From assembly GCA_027922465.2 (NCBI GenBank), contig BQMF02000058.1:1221196-1285195 (forward strand): 64,000 nucleotides of DNA, given 5' to 3'. The first letter of the stretch is position 1; each line of letters starts with the position of its first letter. Of this stretch, positions 11,801 to 25,392 are shown piece by piece. The stretch comes from Turritopsis dohrnii. Taxonomy: Eukaryota > Cnidaria > Hydrozoa > Anthoathecata > Oceaniidae. A model generated the notes under the pieces. It was not told the DNA's origin. It made no database searches and worked only from the letters and a program-made list of their open reading frames with translations. Made by a program: the position numbers and the translations under genes.

Positions 11801-14800
11801 ATCCGCTGCAGTTGCTTTAGCCCAAACACCAACTGTTGGTAGTGTGCTATCAACCAAGCCTATAGCCTCGTAACCAACATCCGGACCAAGATCACTCCTA
11901 CCATTTAAATTAAAAAATTAAATTTAAATTAAACAACATGGTACAACAGATGAGGTGTGCTCGGACGAAATCTAAAGAATTGGTAACTGGTGAAGAGTTT
12001 ATTTCAAAACATTTGCTGACGTCATTTTTATTGACATCAGTCAGTTGATATTTCAAAAGGATCAAGATATGAAGCTTTCATAATGGGACGACAGCCTATT
12101 GTATAGAACAGCCTCCATCTCAGTTTTAAACATCCATATTACCATCTGACATTCTTTTACTCTTGTTGCTCATTCACTACCAATTATAAATTCTACAGGT
12201 TAGATACATTCAGGTGTAAAAAATACTAATACCAAAACATAGATTGGTGTTTATATGATTTCTTCGCTCCTGTCATATTTTCTCCAGCTAGCCGGCCACT
12301 AACAACAGCATGGTCAAAGTGTTCCACGCGTCGTCTACCGAGATTGATGTCATAGAAGCACGCAGCATCGCCAGCCTATGGAGAAAGATACAATTACTAC
12401 GCATAAACCAAAAAGTCAAATCACAAATGTTTGTATCGATACATACCACCCAAATATCTGATCTAGCTTCAAGTTCTGAATTTACTCTAAATCCACCTTG
12501 ATCAGGGTCAACTTCCAGACCAGCAGATTTAGCAAGATCGACATTTGGTTCAATACCGACACAGACTATCACATGATTGGTTGAGACCTAGAAAGAGTTT
12601 CGATCAAATGTTTCACTGGAATATGATAAAATTCCAAAATAGGAAACTGATGAATTTCCATCGAACCATGCTTCCATTATCCAGTTCTATTTCAATTCGA
12701 TTGCCATTCGATTGAACAGTTTTTACTTTTCGATTCTGCATTGTTTCAACTCCCTCTATAACAAGATATTTCAAACCAGATTTCAACTAGGAGCTACTAA
12801 AAAAGAATCGACAGAGCATAATGCCACAGTACCTACCCTTTTGCACTTTCCTTGTTGTCCAGTCACTAAGATACCGTGGTAAAACTTTGGCCATGTTACC
12901 TGTTATTACAATTATAAAGTGAAGTATTACGTAAAAGTTTAAAATGCAGAATAACGAATACGTAGAGTTGATGATGTACCTTCTTCACCATATATTTGAG
13001 TCACTTTCAAACCAGAGTTTTTACCTGAAAGAAAACCAGATGTCTTGAAATCCACCATACATGAATAGTATGGTTCTACCAAATCAGTATGAATTGAAAA
13101 GAAGGAAAGCAATATTCACCATGAGCGGCAAGAGCACAAGCAAGCTCACTGCCAAGAAACCCTCCGCCAACAACAGTGACATGCTCTAAACCTTTCACTG
13201 TTTTGTGAAGTTTGCGAAAATCTGAAACCTGAAATAACTTATGTCATAAAACTTATATCATACAAATATCTACTATATTGGTTAAATGAGGACCAGAACA
13301 ACTAACGTTTCGAAACAGAGTAGTACGTCTTTTGACTCGTTGGTCTGCAGTTTCAAATACTGGTAGATTTCTTGGACAGCCACCTGTAATAAGTAAGCAC
13401 AGGAGACTTCGTCTATCAAAATGGACTCTCACGAAAAGAGAAAAAATTCCAAACAAAAACAGAAACGTTTAAGACTCAAAGAAAACATTTACCAGTTGCT
13501 ATAAGCAGTTTATTATATTGGACATTTTCTCCAGTGTGTAGCTGCAAACTATGATTTTCGGCGTCAATACTGGACACCTGTGGATGTAAACAAACATTTT
13601 GATGATTGAGTCTTCAGAATTAACCTTCTGCATGGCTGATCACTATTCTCTTCAGCTTCATGAACGAAAATAAAAGATAAAAAATATATACTTTTTTTCC
13701 AGTTATAACAGTGATAGCGCCATCTTCTTTCGCTGGAAATTCTTCTGGTTTCGTGTAATAATCGTCAGATTCAAAATAAAGACTAAAAAGTTAACATGCA
13801 CAAACTGATATGTTGAAATTTCATTCACAACACCATTTTACTTCAGTATATTATTGTTGATATTGATAAGAGAGGTTTAATATGGTTCTCTGGATATTTG
13901 CAGGTGTGACTGTACTGTGCGTGTCAATGTAATGGAGCGGCGACTGAACACTAAAAGAATGTGTTGGGTATCATTGACTAAAGTTCAATGTCATGATCGT
14001 TCCATCCATATGCAAGCATTATCGAAAGAGTCAGTCATAAGATTCCAAAAGATACCAAACTTACTTACATTGTCTAAAGGATTTTCTTTAAGCAAGATCA
14101 ATAATAACAAGAATTGCAAACCAAAAGCATTGATTACAAAATCATTCATTATTTGTTTAAGCAGTACCTTCGTTCTTTTCCATTCCATGATTTGAACACA
14201 AGAGTATCACCAATGTCAGGGTTTTCACTAAACCATAATTCTTTGGATAATGGAGGCCTCATGTATGGAAGATAGCGTTCGTTTCCTAGCACTAAAATCT
14301 GAGTAAAAAAAAAAAAGCAATGAATGGTACATATTGAGAATAATCAACAAAAAAATATTGACCCTTTATGCTTGCTACTATGCAAAACGTATTTCCACTT
14401 TTAAGGGTCAATAACTAAGTCATTTTGTTTTTCATGGGACAAATTTCAACCTTAGCTGTAGGCTCATTTGTACGAATAGCACGACAGGCAGCATGTGCAG
14501 CAGTACCTCCACCAATGATTACATAAGACGCGCTTTCAGGCACAACTACTGACACGGTGGTATCTAAAGAAACGCAAAATAACAACATGAAAGAAAAGAA
14601 TCATTTTTTTTTCGACATGATGCAAAAATAATTTTTGTGCTGACCTATTTCTTCCTGAAGATCTTCTTCATCTTCAACTACACGGAAAGTAAAAAGAAAA
14701 ACCAAATATATTCTTATGAATATATCCTTATGAAAAAACAATTTTACTCATAATTGAAATTCCATCTCAGTAAAAGCCTACATCATTCAAACTTCAGAAA

Positions 14801-16257
14801 AGTAAATCCTATGAACATAAGGGTTTCTATAGATTGATAAAAATCAGTTTAAAACTTGGTTCCCAATAGCTATTATGAGTCTGTTGCATGATGTATGATG
14901 TTTACTTTCCAATAAATGATGTTTTTATGATCATACAGTTTTACTCAATATTGAAAATATGCCCGCTCAGTATGAATCTACACGGTTTTTTTTATAAGCA
15001 ACACTACAAGGATCTTACATAAATTAGCAACATGAAATTTTGAAATAATGCAGCACTAGCATAGCTAAAGCACATTTCTTAAAATTGCCACACTAGGTGG
15101 TTACACTAGGTTGCAGTACTATGTCCTACACTTTGTACCTAAATATTTTAAAGACTGGAAACACATTATTTTTTCAATTAATTTTTAATTTTTTTTCAAC
15201 AAATTAAGCAACATTACTACTAAAAAATTGGCATTTTTTAAGCAACATTACTACTAAAGTCTGACCTTGGTTGCTTATAAAAAAAAGTGTATTGCAATCT
15301 AGCAATTGAAGGATATTTCTTAATAATTTTTGCTCTTTGTATATGGTCGATAAAGCTACAACAATTTCATGTTGAGTGTATATTTTTGAAATAAATTGAA
15401 CATGATTTTTATGCAATGTTGCAACAATTTTTTCTGTCTCATGATTTTTGTCATGGAACTCTCATTTAGTGGTGCAAATGCTGGAGAATTGCTTGACAAT
15501 ACTCAAGACAATACACAATACTCTATGCAAGACATTTTGTTTAATTTTTCTACTCATGCTTGATCAAAGTGTTTCAAAAATTTATTACCTGAAGAAAAAA
15601 CTCCTTCCTCTTTAATCTGGTGTTCTTCCACTAAAATCTAACAATGTCATGAAAATCAAATCATGAAGAGGTCATTCTATTCATCAAAGATTTCCACAAT
15701 TGTTCTAATATGATTACAATTAACTACCATCCATTGTCAAGATTATATTTTAAGAAAATACACTTTAATGTTACCTCTTCCTTTTCAGTAGAGCGACGAG
15801 AAGGGTAAGACGGCCAAGCAATATAATAAACCTGTTGAAAAGAATACACAAAGATTTTCTTAAAAAATGCAGTAAAGTCTCCTTCAAAATCAGAAAAATT
15901 GTACTTATTGATTAGTTGAGCTTACTGGAAAACTAAAGTATGTTTGTTAAATAATAAATAAAACAGAAAACCACTCACAAAAACAGAAGTGGTAGCCAAT
16001 ATTCCAGTTCCTGCAGCAATCAATAGAGAGTCATTTGATTGTCCTTTTGCTGTTGAAGACATCGTTCTCCGAGATGCCTTGGACAACATGGTTTTGAGTG
16101 GAGATTGTTGCTTCCTTGCATAAGTTGAAGTTGAATACGTTCGGAATGATGAAGTGGCATGTTTTAATATTTGTCTTAATTTGTTATTTCTTATTAGATG
16201 TTGCATGATGTACTTCACAGCTGATGAACTATTAGGAATACAAGTAATAATTTGCAT
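8846..16257 (-). CDS. AIFM1: Apoptosis-inducing factor, mitochondrial (AIFM1)
   Basis: A FAD-dependent NADH oxidoreductase of the mitochondrial intermembrane space, needed for respiratory-chain assembly; it moves to the nucleus in caspase-independent death. Coding exons: 15979-16257, 15775-15831, 15589-15637, 14645-14677, 14451-14563, 14168-14298, 13692-13782, 13493-13577, 13307-13383, 13120-13228, 12980-13024, 12837-12899, 12667-12755, 12447-12587, 12233-12375, 11750-11897, 8846-9091. The sum is 1899 nt, 632 residues, against 613 in human. Visible motifs: a basic Ser-rich presequence and a membrane segment before [10 protein letters not shown], the FAD dinucleotide fold [25 protein letters not shown], the NAD fold [41 protein letters not shown], and the C-terminal [13 protein letters not shown]. 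The donor after exon 12667-12755 (GTTCGA) is weak. The start could instead be the inner Met of MQHLIRNNK. An AATAAG near 8724 may be the poly(A) signal. Confidence 0.95.
9268..11441. mobile_element. 2.17-kb inverted-repeat transposon with GGGAGTCATTTTGA subterminal repeats
   Basis: The left end TGATCACTGACAGTTTTA and the right end TAAAATTGTCAGTGATCA are inverted copies. Inside each end lies a cluster of degenerate AAGGGAGTCATTTTGA units in both orientations, about 8 on the left (9285-9530) and about 15 on the right (11045-11425). The middle carries decayed open frames. No clear target duplication was found. Repeated short subterminal motifs are typical of transposase binding arrays. The element sits wholly inside the last AIFM1 intron. 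Confidence 0.85.
10226..10560 (+). pseudogene. Decayed zinc-finger ORF of the intronic transposon
   Basis: The frame starting [20 protein letters not shown] contains Cys/His spacing like two C2H2 fingers ([16 protein letters not shown]). It then goes out of frame: the downstream codons of the second finger ([11 protein letters not shown]) continue in another frame near 10370. An acidic run, [12 protein letters not shown], follows. C2H2 domains with an acidic segment occur in several animal DNA-transposon proteins, so this is probably a remnant of an element-encoded protein. No DDE core was recognised. Confidence 0.55.
14981..15289. mobile_element. MITE copy 1 of the TATAAGCAAC family (~309 bp)
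   Basis: The ends TTTTTTTTATAAGCAAC and GTTGCTTATAAAAAAAA are inverted. Its reverse complement matches the MITE in the RPS3 terminal intron over the length visible by eye, sharing ACCTAGTGTAACCACCTAGT-type blocks and AGTGCTGCATTATTTC. It lies in an AIFM1 intron. Confidence 0.8.
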
Positions 16258-16408
16258 ACCTCAAACCACTTATAGCAATCAAAAGCAGGCAAAAAATGAT
16301 CTAGTAACCATGACAATCAATATATATAATTTCATCTTAGTGACTCAAACATTATTGTGACCATTGAAAGCATGTTTTGAATGACACTAGAACTGCATTG
16401 AAATTTAA

Positions 16409-17127
16409 GTTAACTGGCCAGGGCTTCTGAATACACAAACACTATACTAGATTGGTGATTTGAGGGTTATCAGGAGAGGACACTCTAGCAGGCTTAGGAA
16501 TTCCTAACTTAACTCGAGCCGTCTACTAGGACGGGGAGGGCCATCTACAAGGATGTGCGCCCAATGGCGAACTGACTCAGGTCCATCTACCGGATGGATG
16601 AGCACTATCAACTAGGACAGGTGCCCAAGACAAAAGAGTGCCTAACTAATGACCTACCGTCAACCAGGACGGCGAGTTCTATCAACAAGGATAGCCACCC
16701 TCTACCAAAATCTTATCTATAACTAGCTACCGACTACAAGGCCAGCGAGTGCTATCAATGAGGACAGACACCCTGTGACGTATGCTGGAGTGCCCACCCT
16801 TCATTCCATATAAAACGCAATACAAAAGTTACCATAGTATAAAAGCAAAACAAAACACCTAAAAACATACAAAAGACTGTAAGAAATAACCATCGTAAAA
16901 TAAAGCCTATATAATCTAATTCCAACACCTGGGCAGAGAGGCCGGATAAAGCTCTAAACTCAAAGAAGAACTAACAAAAATGGCTGGCTGCAAGAGGAGC
17001 AAGGAGAATATAAAGTACCGATTGTGGCAAAGTGGATTATTTAGGAGAACTTGCAGTGGAAAACGCACAGCCTCAGAATTCAATATGGCACCCCAACTGC
17101 TGCGAAGCGCAGCGCCCACCAGTTAAC
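16409..17127. mobile_element. ~0.72-kb TTAA-flanked element with GC-rich internal repeats
   Basis: Between AIFM1 and TARBP1. TTAAGTTAACTGG at 16405-16417 and CCAGTTAACTTAA at 17119-17131 are perfect inverted copies. They contain TTAA at two nested positions, so a TTAA target duplication (piggyBac-like) is plausible but its exact edge is ambiguous. The interior at 16520-16775 holds about eight degenerate units of the type CTATCAACTAGGACAG, unusually GC-rich for this window. Confidence 0.75.
16520..16775. repeat. Degenerate tandem array, CTATCAACNAGGACAG-like units
   Basis: Units recur about every 20-45 bp: CTACTAGGACGG, CTACAAGGATG, CTATCAACTAGGACAG, GTCAACCAGGACGG, CTATCAACAAGGATAG, CTACAAGGCCAG and CTATCAATGAGGACAG. 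Alternate units are followed by GCGAGT or CACCC, suggesting a longer two-part repeat. The array is inside the TTAA-flanked element. Confidence 0.7.
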
Positions 17128-17369
17128 TTAAGTTAAGTAAACTTAACTACCAGTGATAACACTTAAATATTTTTATAATAGCAAACCAACAAAATATGTT
17201 TATTATTCTGACAATTACAAGATGAAATAAAGAAAAATCTGGAACTCTTTGTGAGCTTACAAGCGAAAATCAACCAAAAAATAACAAATATTTTGATAAG
17301 TTTTAAAAATTTTGATATTTTTTTTAATTATTATATTTTAACAACAAATTAAAAAATATCAAGTTCTGT

Positions 17370-20300
17370 TTAACACATATGTTGTTTGCAATACTCCCAA
17401 ACCATAATGGCACCACTGATGTGAACATTTAATGATCGAATTATTCCGAATTGAGGAATTTCAACACAGTCATCTAAAAACTGGATCAAATTGACAGGAA
17501 TTCCTAAACAAGATGAAAATATAAGTAAGAACATTTCCTTTAAAAAGAGTTCAAATGAACCAACATGATGAAAGAAATACCTGTTTTTTCGTTTCCAAGA
17601 AGCAAAACAGTTTTACGTTGGAACTCATACTTTCCTATCATTTTACTATTAGCAGTTTGTTCAACACCTACAAGATGGTAGCCATCTGCTTTCATCTGTT
17701 TCAACCATTCAGGAAGTTTTACAGGTAACACCTGATCAATGTTTAACCATTTCTCTGCTGACACACTTAGTGACTTGAAGTTGATATCTTGTAGATACCT
17801 GTGACTTGCAACGACTAGAGTACCAACTCCAAATATTTCAGCAGTTCGACACAGTCCACCAAGATTAGGGATCTTTTCGACCAAAACAGCACATAAAACT
17901 AAATCTGATACAGCAGAGTCTTCTTTCAAAGACAGTTCAGATTTCACAGTTTCGTCTTCAGTAGGTGGTGCAATTCGCCAAGGCATTATTTTCTTCTGCA
18001 TATCAATAAGTTGATTTGAAGAATTATCAATCAATGAATCTAAATTATATTCTTAATTGAATAGAGCCATAAGGATAGGATTCTAGCAGCCTTCCACTTT
18101 TTATTTATTAGTGAATATAAAAAGGTTGTACATTTTTCATAAAATTTGGAAAAGAGAAATAATGCCCATCTTTGAAATTACAAATAACTTACCTATTGTT
18201 GAAGACTTTTCTTTAAGAAGTCTTTCACCCTCATCCAATCTTTTAAGTTGAACATCCGAGCAATCAGTAATCTTTTCATGATATGTGAATCGCTTGACAT
18301 CTAAATATTCGTCAGCACTGTAATCGGTTAAAGTGAGAATCCCATGAAAAATTGCTTGCAGTGAGAAATGTTTAATTGGATGGAACTTAGAATAAATAAA
18401 GTGCTGTAACAATTCTGCACGATGTTTCACTGCTGAAGAATTATGCTCCTGTAAGGCAAAGCAATAGCACAAGTAAGAGCATTCATTTCGCAAATCTTCA
18501 TGTTCTTTTCGAACAATCTCATTCCAAATAGTTTGCAGAGCAACTTGAGCAAGAATTCGTGATGTCATATGTTGGGCTTGGGACCAAGGTAAAATCCGAG
18601 GTACTGCTTCTCGGACAAATTGTTTGAAGCTTGACTTTTCCAGTAACTTGGCTAACTGAATGCAAATGGAAAAGACTGATGTAACAGAGTATATTTTCTT
18701 CTCAGATGCAGTGTCTAGGTGACTCCATAATTCAGAAGTAAGTGTGCAATCTTTAATTAAAATCAATAGGATGCACCATTCAATAAAATATCGAACTGAT
18801 GGCTGATTAGTAGATCTAAACGTCTCACAAAATAGTTTTAGCATTTCTTTAGAATTTCCCTTCTGACCGCATTTGTGTGACAGAATCAAAACCATCTGCC
18901 ATAATCGTACCTTCTGCCGATGTTTTTCAGAATTGGGATAGTATGATGTGTTATTTTTTGTTATCATTTTTTCATACAGTAGTAATTCTTTCAAAAAACT
19001 GTTCATGAAAGAATAAATATTGGGTTTCTCTGTTTCCAAATTCAAAATGAAATTAATTAATGTAACACGAACATCCTGGTCTTGTATCTCGAAAGATTGT
19101 AAAGTTTCTATATTTTCATAAGTGCCTGAAAATTCCAGAAAGTGTATAAGATCAGATCGAGGCTTTTCCTTCTTCGAACGAAGTGGTCCAAATAGTGCCA
19201 GTTGAATCAAGATATTCATGTATCTTTTCATACTGTCACATAACTTGTCTTCACTTGTAGCGACATTCCAAACACCTATACATTGTTGAATTAAAAGATT
19301 CACAATACCAGCCTTCTTTTCTCCAACCATGATGAGTTTTTGACAAATTGATGTTAACTTATCTTGAATTTGTTCATTCAGATTCAATAGGAGGTCTCTG
19401 TGGAATATCACAGCCATGCATTTCTTAAATATGTTCCAAAATGAGCTATCAGTTTGAATTCGATCCATGATAATTCTATAAACAGCATCAATTATTATCA
19501 ATAGGGTAGTTACATCATTTTCAAATAACTTGATAAATTGGGCAGCAAATGAAATGAGTGGTAGGATGCTTTCATTTGACACAACATCACAGTCATTTAT
19601 GTAAACATTGAACAACTTTTCTTTATATTCCAGTGCAATCTTCACATGCTGTGACATTAATTTCTCAAGACATTTCCACGATTCACCAACCAATATCTCA
19701 CAACTGAATTTTCCATCAACAGCAGCACTAGAAGTCTTGAAAGATTGACGTTTGAATTGAATAGTCTTGCAGATAATGATTTCATATATCTCATTTCCAT
19801 TTTTCCAAAGCTCAGGATTAAATGAAAAGGAACAGTTAAGTAATCTAAGAGCCAAATAATAGATATAGCTATTATCATACTCAGATTTGTCATCCACTAT
19901 ATGTCCGGCAAGCATAACAATGTTATGAACAACTTTGGCAACATCTTTAAAGAAGTTATTTAAGCTAGTTTCCAAAGCATCATCATATGATTTACTGTTT
20001 AGCTCAACATATAACTCAAGTACACTGACACATTTATCAAGAAGTTTCAGGTTTCCCATTTCAGTAGCCAGCCTTTTCAAATACTGTAGAATGCACTTTG
20101 AAAGTGATGTTAACTGAGAGATCAGTTGTTTGATGGGGTTCGAGATCAAAGCATCACTATTTACAATGTTATATAGCAGCATATCAACAGTAGACAATGC
20201 ATTATTGATCTTGTCTTCATGCAAATACGGGTTAGAGTTCAACTTTGCAACAACATCAAAAATAGGATGAAGAGCTTCTTTCACATCACTGAGATTTCCG

Positions 20301-23300
20301 ATCTCCGAGCAAACAAGTATCAAAACGACCACTCTTTCTACTGTCACTTTTTCATTAACTGACATGAACATTGCTAAGTCTGTCTTAAGAGCGTCATGAA
20401 TGAATGACTGATTTTTGTTGGTGATAAAATCAACAACCAATTGCCAACATTTTCCATTCCATGTAAGAATATCATTGGAAATTCCGTGTACAAGAAAATA
20501 AGTGAGAATCGATGCTACTTCAATGCTTTCTTCAGTGTTTTTTGAAATAAATACCATGAAATTATGGAAAATAACTCTCTGATATTCTTTTCTAAATAAG
20601 GGCAATTTTGAAAATAAAAATTTCTTGAACATCTGAAGTTGTTTTGCAGTCATCCTGGCATTCAATTCAATGGAACTGATAGCTGTGGTGAGATAGGTTG
20701 TTGATATGTCATTGTATGATGGCAATCCAATTTCATACAGAATCTGAAAACAGTATTTTTAAAACTTTTATAGGTGCAAGATCATTTTAAGGGCAAGTAG
20801 TTATTTATGATGGTAACAAACAATGGAATGTCAAATCTAACAGCTTACACCAAAATACTAACCTTTTCACAAAATGTCAACTGTTCTTCTGTCTCTATGT
20901 TCTTTATACAGAGTTGAATGAAATGTTTTAACAATTTGAACATGATTGGAGGTGAACCTTTTTCACTGTCATCTTCAGTATGGAAAATGAACATTTTTTG
21001 GAAAGATGGCAGAATATGGTCAAAAATGAATTTATATCCTTCAGATAACAATAGTGTCACTGGCAACTGTAATGAATATTGAAGAGTCCATTTCTGCAAA
21101 GGTTTTGATTCGTGAGATAGTCCCCGTCGCAACATAACCAATAACCAAGAAAAATGCAAGAAATTTTTATCTATGAAAGTAAAAGAAAGATATTAAATAT
21201 GTCAAAACAGAAGATGAGCTCAAATAAAAAGTTAATGATTCTGTGTTCATGTTGAATTGTGAACATCGAGTTAAAAAATGATAAGAATACTAGCATTATG
21301 TGGAAGGTTCAAATAAATTTTATTCATACTGAACAATACAAAAGCATTTCTTTGTTTGTCAATATTACCTTGATCATTGCAGCCAACAGCATTCAAAATA
21401 TCATTAAACAACGTTAAATATGGCTGGATAACATGCAGCTAAAAATCACAAAGAAAGTATATAAGTTTTAAAACTCTGTTATCTGTTTCTCCGTTTTCCA
21501 TTCTAATAATACATCTGAGTTTTCAACTTTAACTCTATATAAATCATAGAGCATATTTATCACTTAGTATACCTGTTTTTCTTCCAAAATTTCAAGAACC
21601 ATAATGATAGTTTTCCATATACTCCAAAATTCCTCTTCTCTATTTTTATGCCAAAATAAAATAGGCTTATGACTAGGTTCTTGAATAATAAATTCTTCTG
21701 TGTGAGTGATGAAGTCAATCAACCATTTAAAAATGTATAAAGCTCTTTTTCGAGTTAGTGGGTCTTCATGTAGCAAACCTTCTTGAATTATAAGCCAGAG
21801 CTCTGTTTCTTTGATAACAGATGTTGATGCAAAGAATGGTAACAAGGATGACATGATAATAAATAATTTAATGTTCTCATTTCCAGAATATAGATTCTTT
21901 AAGCAGTTCCAAACACTCTATAAAAAAAATGCAAGACCCTGATCTTTAGATGGTTTATCTGTAAACTTAACAATTGATTGTAATAAAAGTTTTTTCAAGT
22001 CACAACTTTGATAACAACTGTGAAAAAAGCAGCTTCAAAATACCACAATATGGAACTTTAAAGGGGTTCCTGCGTCCAAAATGATATTTACAAATAGAGT
22101 GCCTGCTCCCCTTACCGCTATGTATCGCTTACCGCTAAATTTGAGTTAGATAGTGTATTTCCTTCATTTGAAGATAACAAATCAAACAAAACTTCTTGTT
22201 ATTTGAAAGTATATGCATTCAGCTATCGTTATGGAAAGTTTCAAAGTGAATGGACAAATACTTGCTGATTTATAGAATAAACTCTAACACCAGGTAGTGA
22301 TCATTGTGAAAAAATTATTTAAAATGACTTCTTTGAAAAATAAATGCTTCAAAATTCAATGTCATAAATAACGGAATAGATCGATTCCTTGATATTCCTC
22401 TGCCGTCTTGAATGCTACGAGTATCTGAGATTTTATCCACACAAACAGTTTTCTTGTATATATCGTGTATGCATGTAAATCATCCAAAGTTTACAATAAG
22501 GTAATTCCGTAACCAGGTGCCCTTTCTCCGCTATAGCAACAAAAATTGTTCTTGTTGGCAATGATTTCAGCTTGTTTATTCAAGCAGTTAATTTTCATCA
22601 CGCAAACATTCAATTAGCGCCAAATCCCGTGTTGATAATATCACCCATAGATTCATCATTCAAGAAAGGTGAGTGAAATTTCTTTCGTAAAATGTTTCAC
22701 TCAAAGGACGCATTGTCATTATTTTTATTTCCTTCACGTGTAGGTGAATCATTTATAAAAGTTTTATAAAAGTTATAAAACTTTGATTTGAAAAATAATA
22801 TAATAATGGGTGATAAAAATGATTACTTAGAAAAATTTAGTGATGATTGTGCTGTGATAATTACTTTTTCATAGCTTTCTCTGCACGCTCACAATAGTGC
22901 AATTCCCAACACATGTCTAGATTTTTTGCGATCAAAAGTTGACTTGTCGAGACGGCACTATTGTTTACTTGTGTTTTTCTATGATAATATGTGAATAGAA
23001 TTCGTCCAGATAGAGACAAAGTTCATCATAATACTAAGGCACAAAAGATCGGGAGCACAAAAACTCTTGCAACTTTCGCAACATTTTGTGTTTGTGGCCA
23101 TTTTATTTTGTTTCCTGAAAAGTGACTTTTAGTGTTATTTCCGTATTCAGATTGAATAACTTCATTTCCTGATCCCCAAAATAAGTAGGGGCAGTGGCGT
23201 AACTTGGGGTTGCTTTGGGTGCGAACGCACCACCCTTGGATTTAGTTGGCCTTCTTTTTTTACCAAGCAATTTTTAAAACGATATTCTTTCTACTAAATT

Positions 23301-24577
23301 TCTAAAAGAGCCATTCTAAAAAAAGTGCGGCATTCAGTGTCACAAGCTTTATAAACTTAAAACAAAATACTTTTCGTCACAAAAAACACATTAAATCATT
23401 GGTAGACACTTTGCTGGTAAACAGTTCTAAGTAACTTTAACAATTTTTTGACTGTTGAAAAATTTAAAAGGTAGTTCTGACCTATTCGTAGTCGCTCAGA
23501 GTAGCGTTTTTTCGATGTCACAAAGCCAATAGTGGGTATTTAACAACTAGCAGAAGTTTCTTTACAATGGCTCTGACTAAAAATTTAAGTGTATAAGGTA
23601 TATGTTCAACGTAGATGCAGAAATTGTTCGTTTTCTTCTTTCTTCATTTTCTGAAGAACTAAGCCGAAAGGAAAATTTGGACACGGTAAAAAGTTTTGTT
23701 TTTGCATAAAGTTTCACCACCCCAAAAATAAAAAAAATTTATATACTGTGTCGAATTTTCCCTTGAGCTATGTTTCTATGCGGTTGCTATGCTAGATCGT
23801 CATCATTCAATCAGATGTATTCAAATAGGAGAGTAAAATAAAATTATTGAGGCAATTCTTTATAACAAATCACGATTTCTTTAGCAACGAATTCTGGTCG
23901 AGTGGTCCTAACTGCATTTGGCTTGGTTTATTCAATAATTTGCAGTAGAGAAAAAGAAACAATAGCATTTAAAATACCTGAACACTTTGTTCATCTGATT
24001 CCTGAAAAAGTTTGATCAATATACTTGAAATTACTCTTAAATTGTGATGTGAAACGACTTCTAGTTTTATGGTGTCACAACAAAGTTTGAGTAAAGTCTT
24101 GGAAACATTGACATCAATAGAGCAAGTCTTAAGTCCTCCAACAACTTCACATATGATTAGTAAAACAGATGTTAGCTCAGCTTCTTCAGTGCAAGTATGG
24201 TTTGTGACTGAATCAATAACATCATTGAGGTTTTCAACACATTGTGACAAATATTTGTTTTTTATATCCTCCCAACTGCAGCACATACGCAACAATGCAG
24301 TAACACTTGGTTTTAAGGGTTTTAAACATTCAGACATTTGTTTCAAGAACTCCCCACAAAACTGATATAGAATTGTCTCAATCCAAAACTTTTCATCATT
24401 AGTTACATTGTGCTTTGACCATAGTTTTTCCATAAATATGAGCAACAACTGAATATTTCTTGGCAATTTTTCTTGCATTTCTTCTATACAAAATCCATCC
24501 TTTATGCCTACCGAAAGAGCTGAAAGAGTTTCTTCAGTAACTGATTTACAATGTAAAACACCGAACGAATCCTCCAT
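17370..24577 (-). CDS. TARBP1: tRNA (guanosine-2'-O-)-methyltransferase TARBP1
   Basis: SpoU/TrmH-class (SPOUT) enzyme, the animal relative of yeast Trm3, which methylates the ribose of G18 in tRNA. Exons: 23978-24577, 21573-21917, 21369-21438, 20863-21170, 18193-20743, 17581-18039, 17370-17503. The sum is 4467 nt, 1488 residues, against about 1620 in human. The long N-terminal part is helical, HEAT-like and poorly conserved. The C-terminal SPOUT domain shows its motifs: NLGGLCRTAEIFG (motif 1), LLLGNEKTGIP (motif 2) and GIIRSLNVHISGA (motif 3), with the LSVSAEKWL block between. The start is the only Met before a long open first exon. One exon is 2551 nt, unusually long beside its neighbours. 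The 2-kb intron at 21918-23977 holds AT-rich DNA in which I see no gene. Confidence 0.93.
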
Positions 24578-24854
24578 GTCATTGGATTATACTAGAAATA
24601 TATGATAAAATTACCAAGGATTACAATTTCCTGAGAATTTTATGTTCTCCTCATTTTTAACTTTTTCAAACACGGCATTTCAATCATCCATCTTATTCTA
24701 GTATCTAAAATGAAATATGCAAGTTCATACAGATAAAGATTATTTTTTCATCTCATGATAACAAGAAACTGAACGAAGCAACGAAGACAAGTGCTATACT
24801 GACGTCGAAATTTCCAAGACCGAACACAACACACACGAGGTGAATGCACCATCA

Positions 24855-25096
24855 GGTCAGTGCAAGATTCCATACCGTAAAACCAGATCTAAGAAGAGTA
24901 AGTTTATCTAAACAATTTCAGACCATCAAATCTTTATGGTTAAAACCTTGTTACATTTGTTTGGGATGACGAGTATTTGGTCACGTGATGACTCGTTCTT
25001 CCAAACACTTTTAAGAGACTTTTCACCGAGAAGTTTGAATTGTTAGATAAACATACTCTCAGATCTGGTTTTACGGTATGGAATCTTTCACTGACC
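24855..25096. mobile_element. 242-bp MULE-like MITE with a perfect 9-bp target duplication
   Basis: Inverted ends start GGTCAGTGCAAGATTCCATA and end CTTTCACTGACC. The arms match over about 60 bp with few differences. GCACCATCA stands immediately outside both ends (24846-24854 and 25097-25105). Nine-base duplications with long inverted repeats are the hallmark of Mutator-like elements. It lies between the divergently transcribed TARBP1 and the plus-strand gene at 25393. Confidence 0.9.
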
Positions 25097-25392
25097 GCAC
25101 CATCATTGTTCCACCATCTTGAAACATCGGGAAATGTAATGTTCTAAAAAATTCACGGTTAACGACTAGTGTAAACAAGGGTCAAATTCTCGAGGATTTG
25201 AAATTCTATATTATTTTGAGCAAATATATGTAAATAACATAAAAGAATTTTTGTGTTGCTTAGGAAACTACTGTTATCACCTGCATATTTTGTAAGATTA
25301 TCATATAAAATTCTGTAGGAATTGCGCACTCATTTAGCCTTCTATGAAGAGCAACAAAAACATAGAATATAAAACAATAATATATAGAAAAT

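Noticed and set aside
16440..16790. CRISPR-like array
   Set aside because: Units are degenerate, spacing is irregular, and the DNA is eukaryotic within a transposon.
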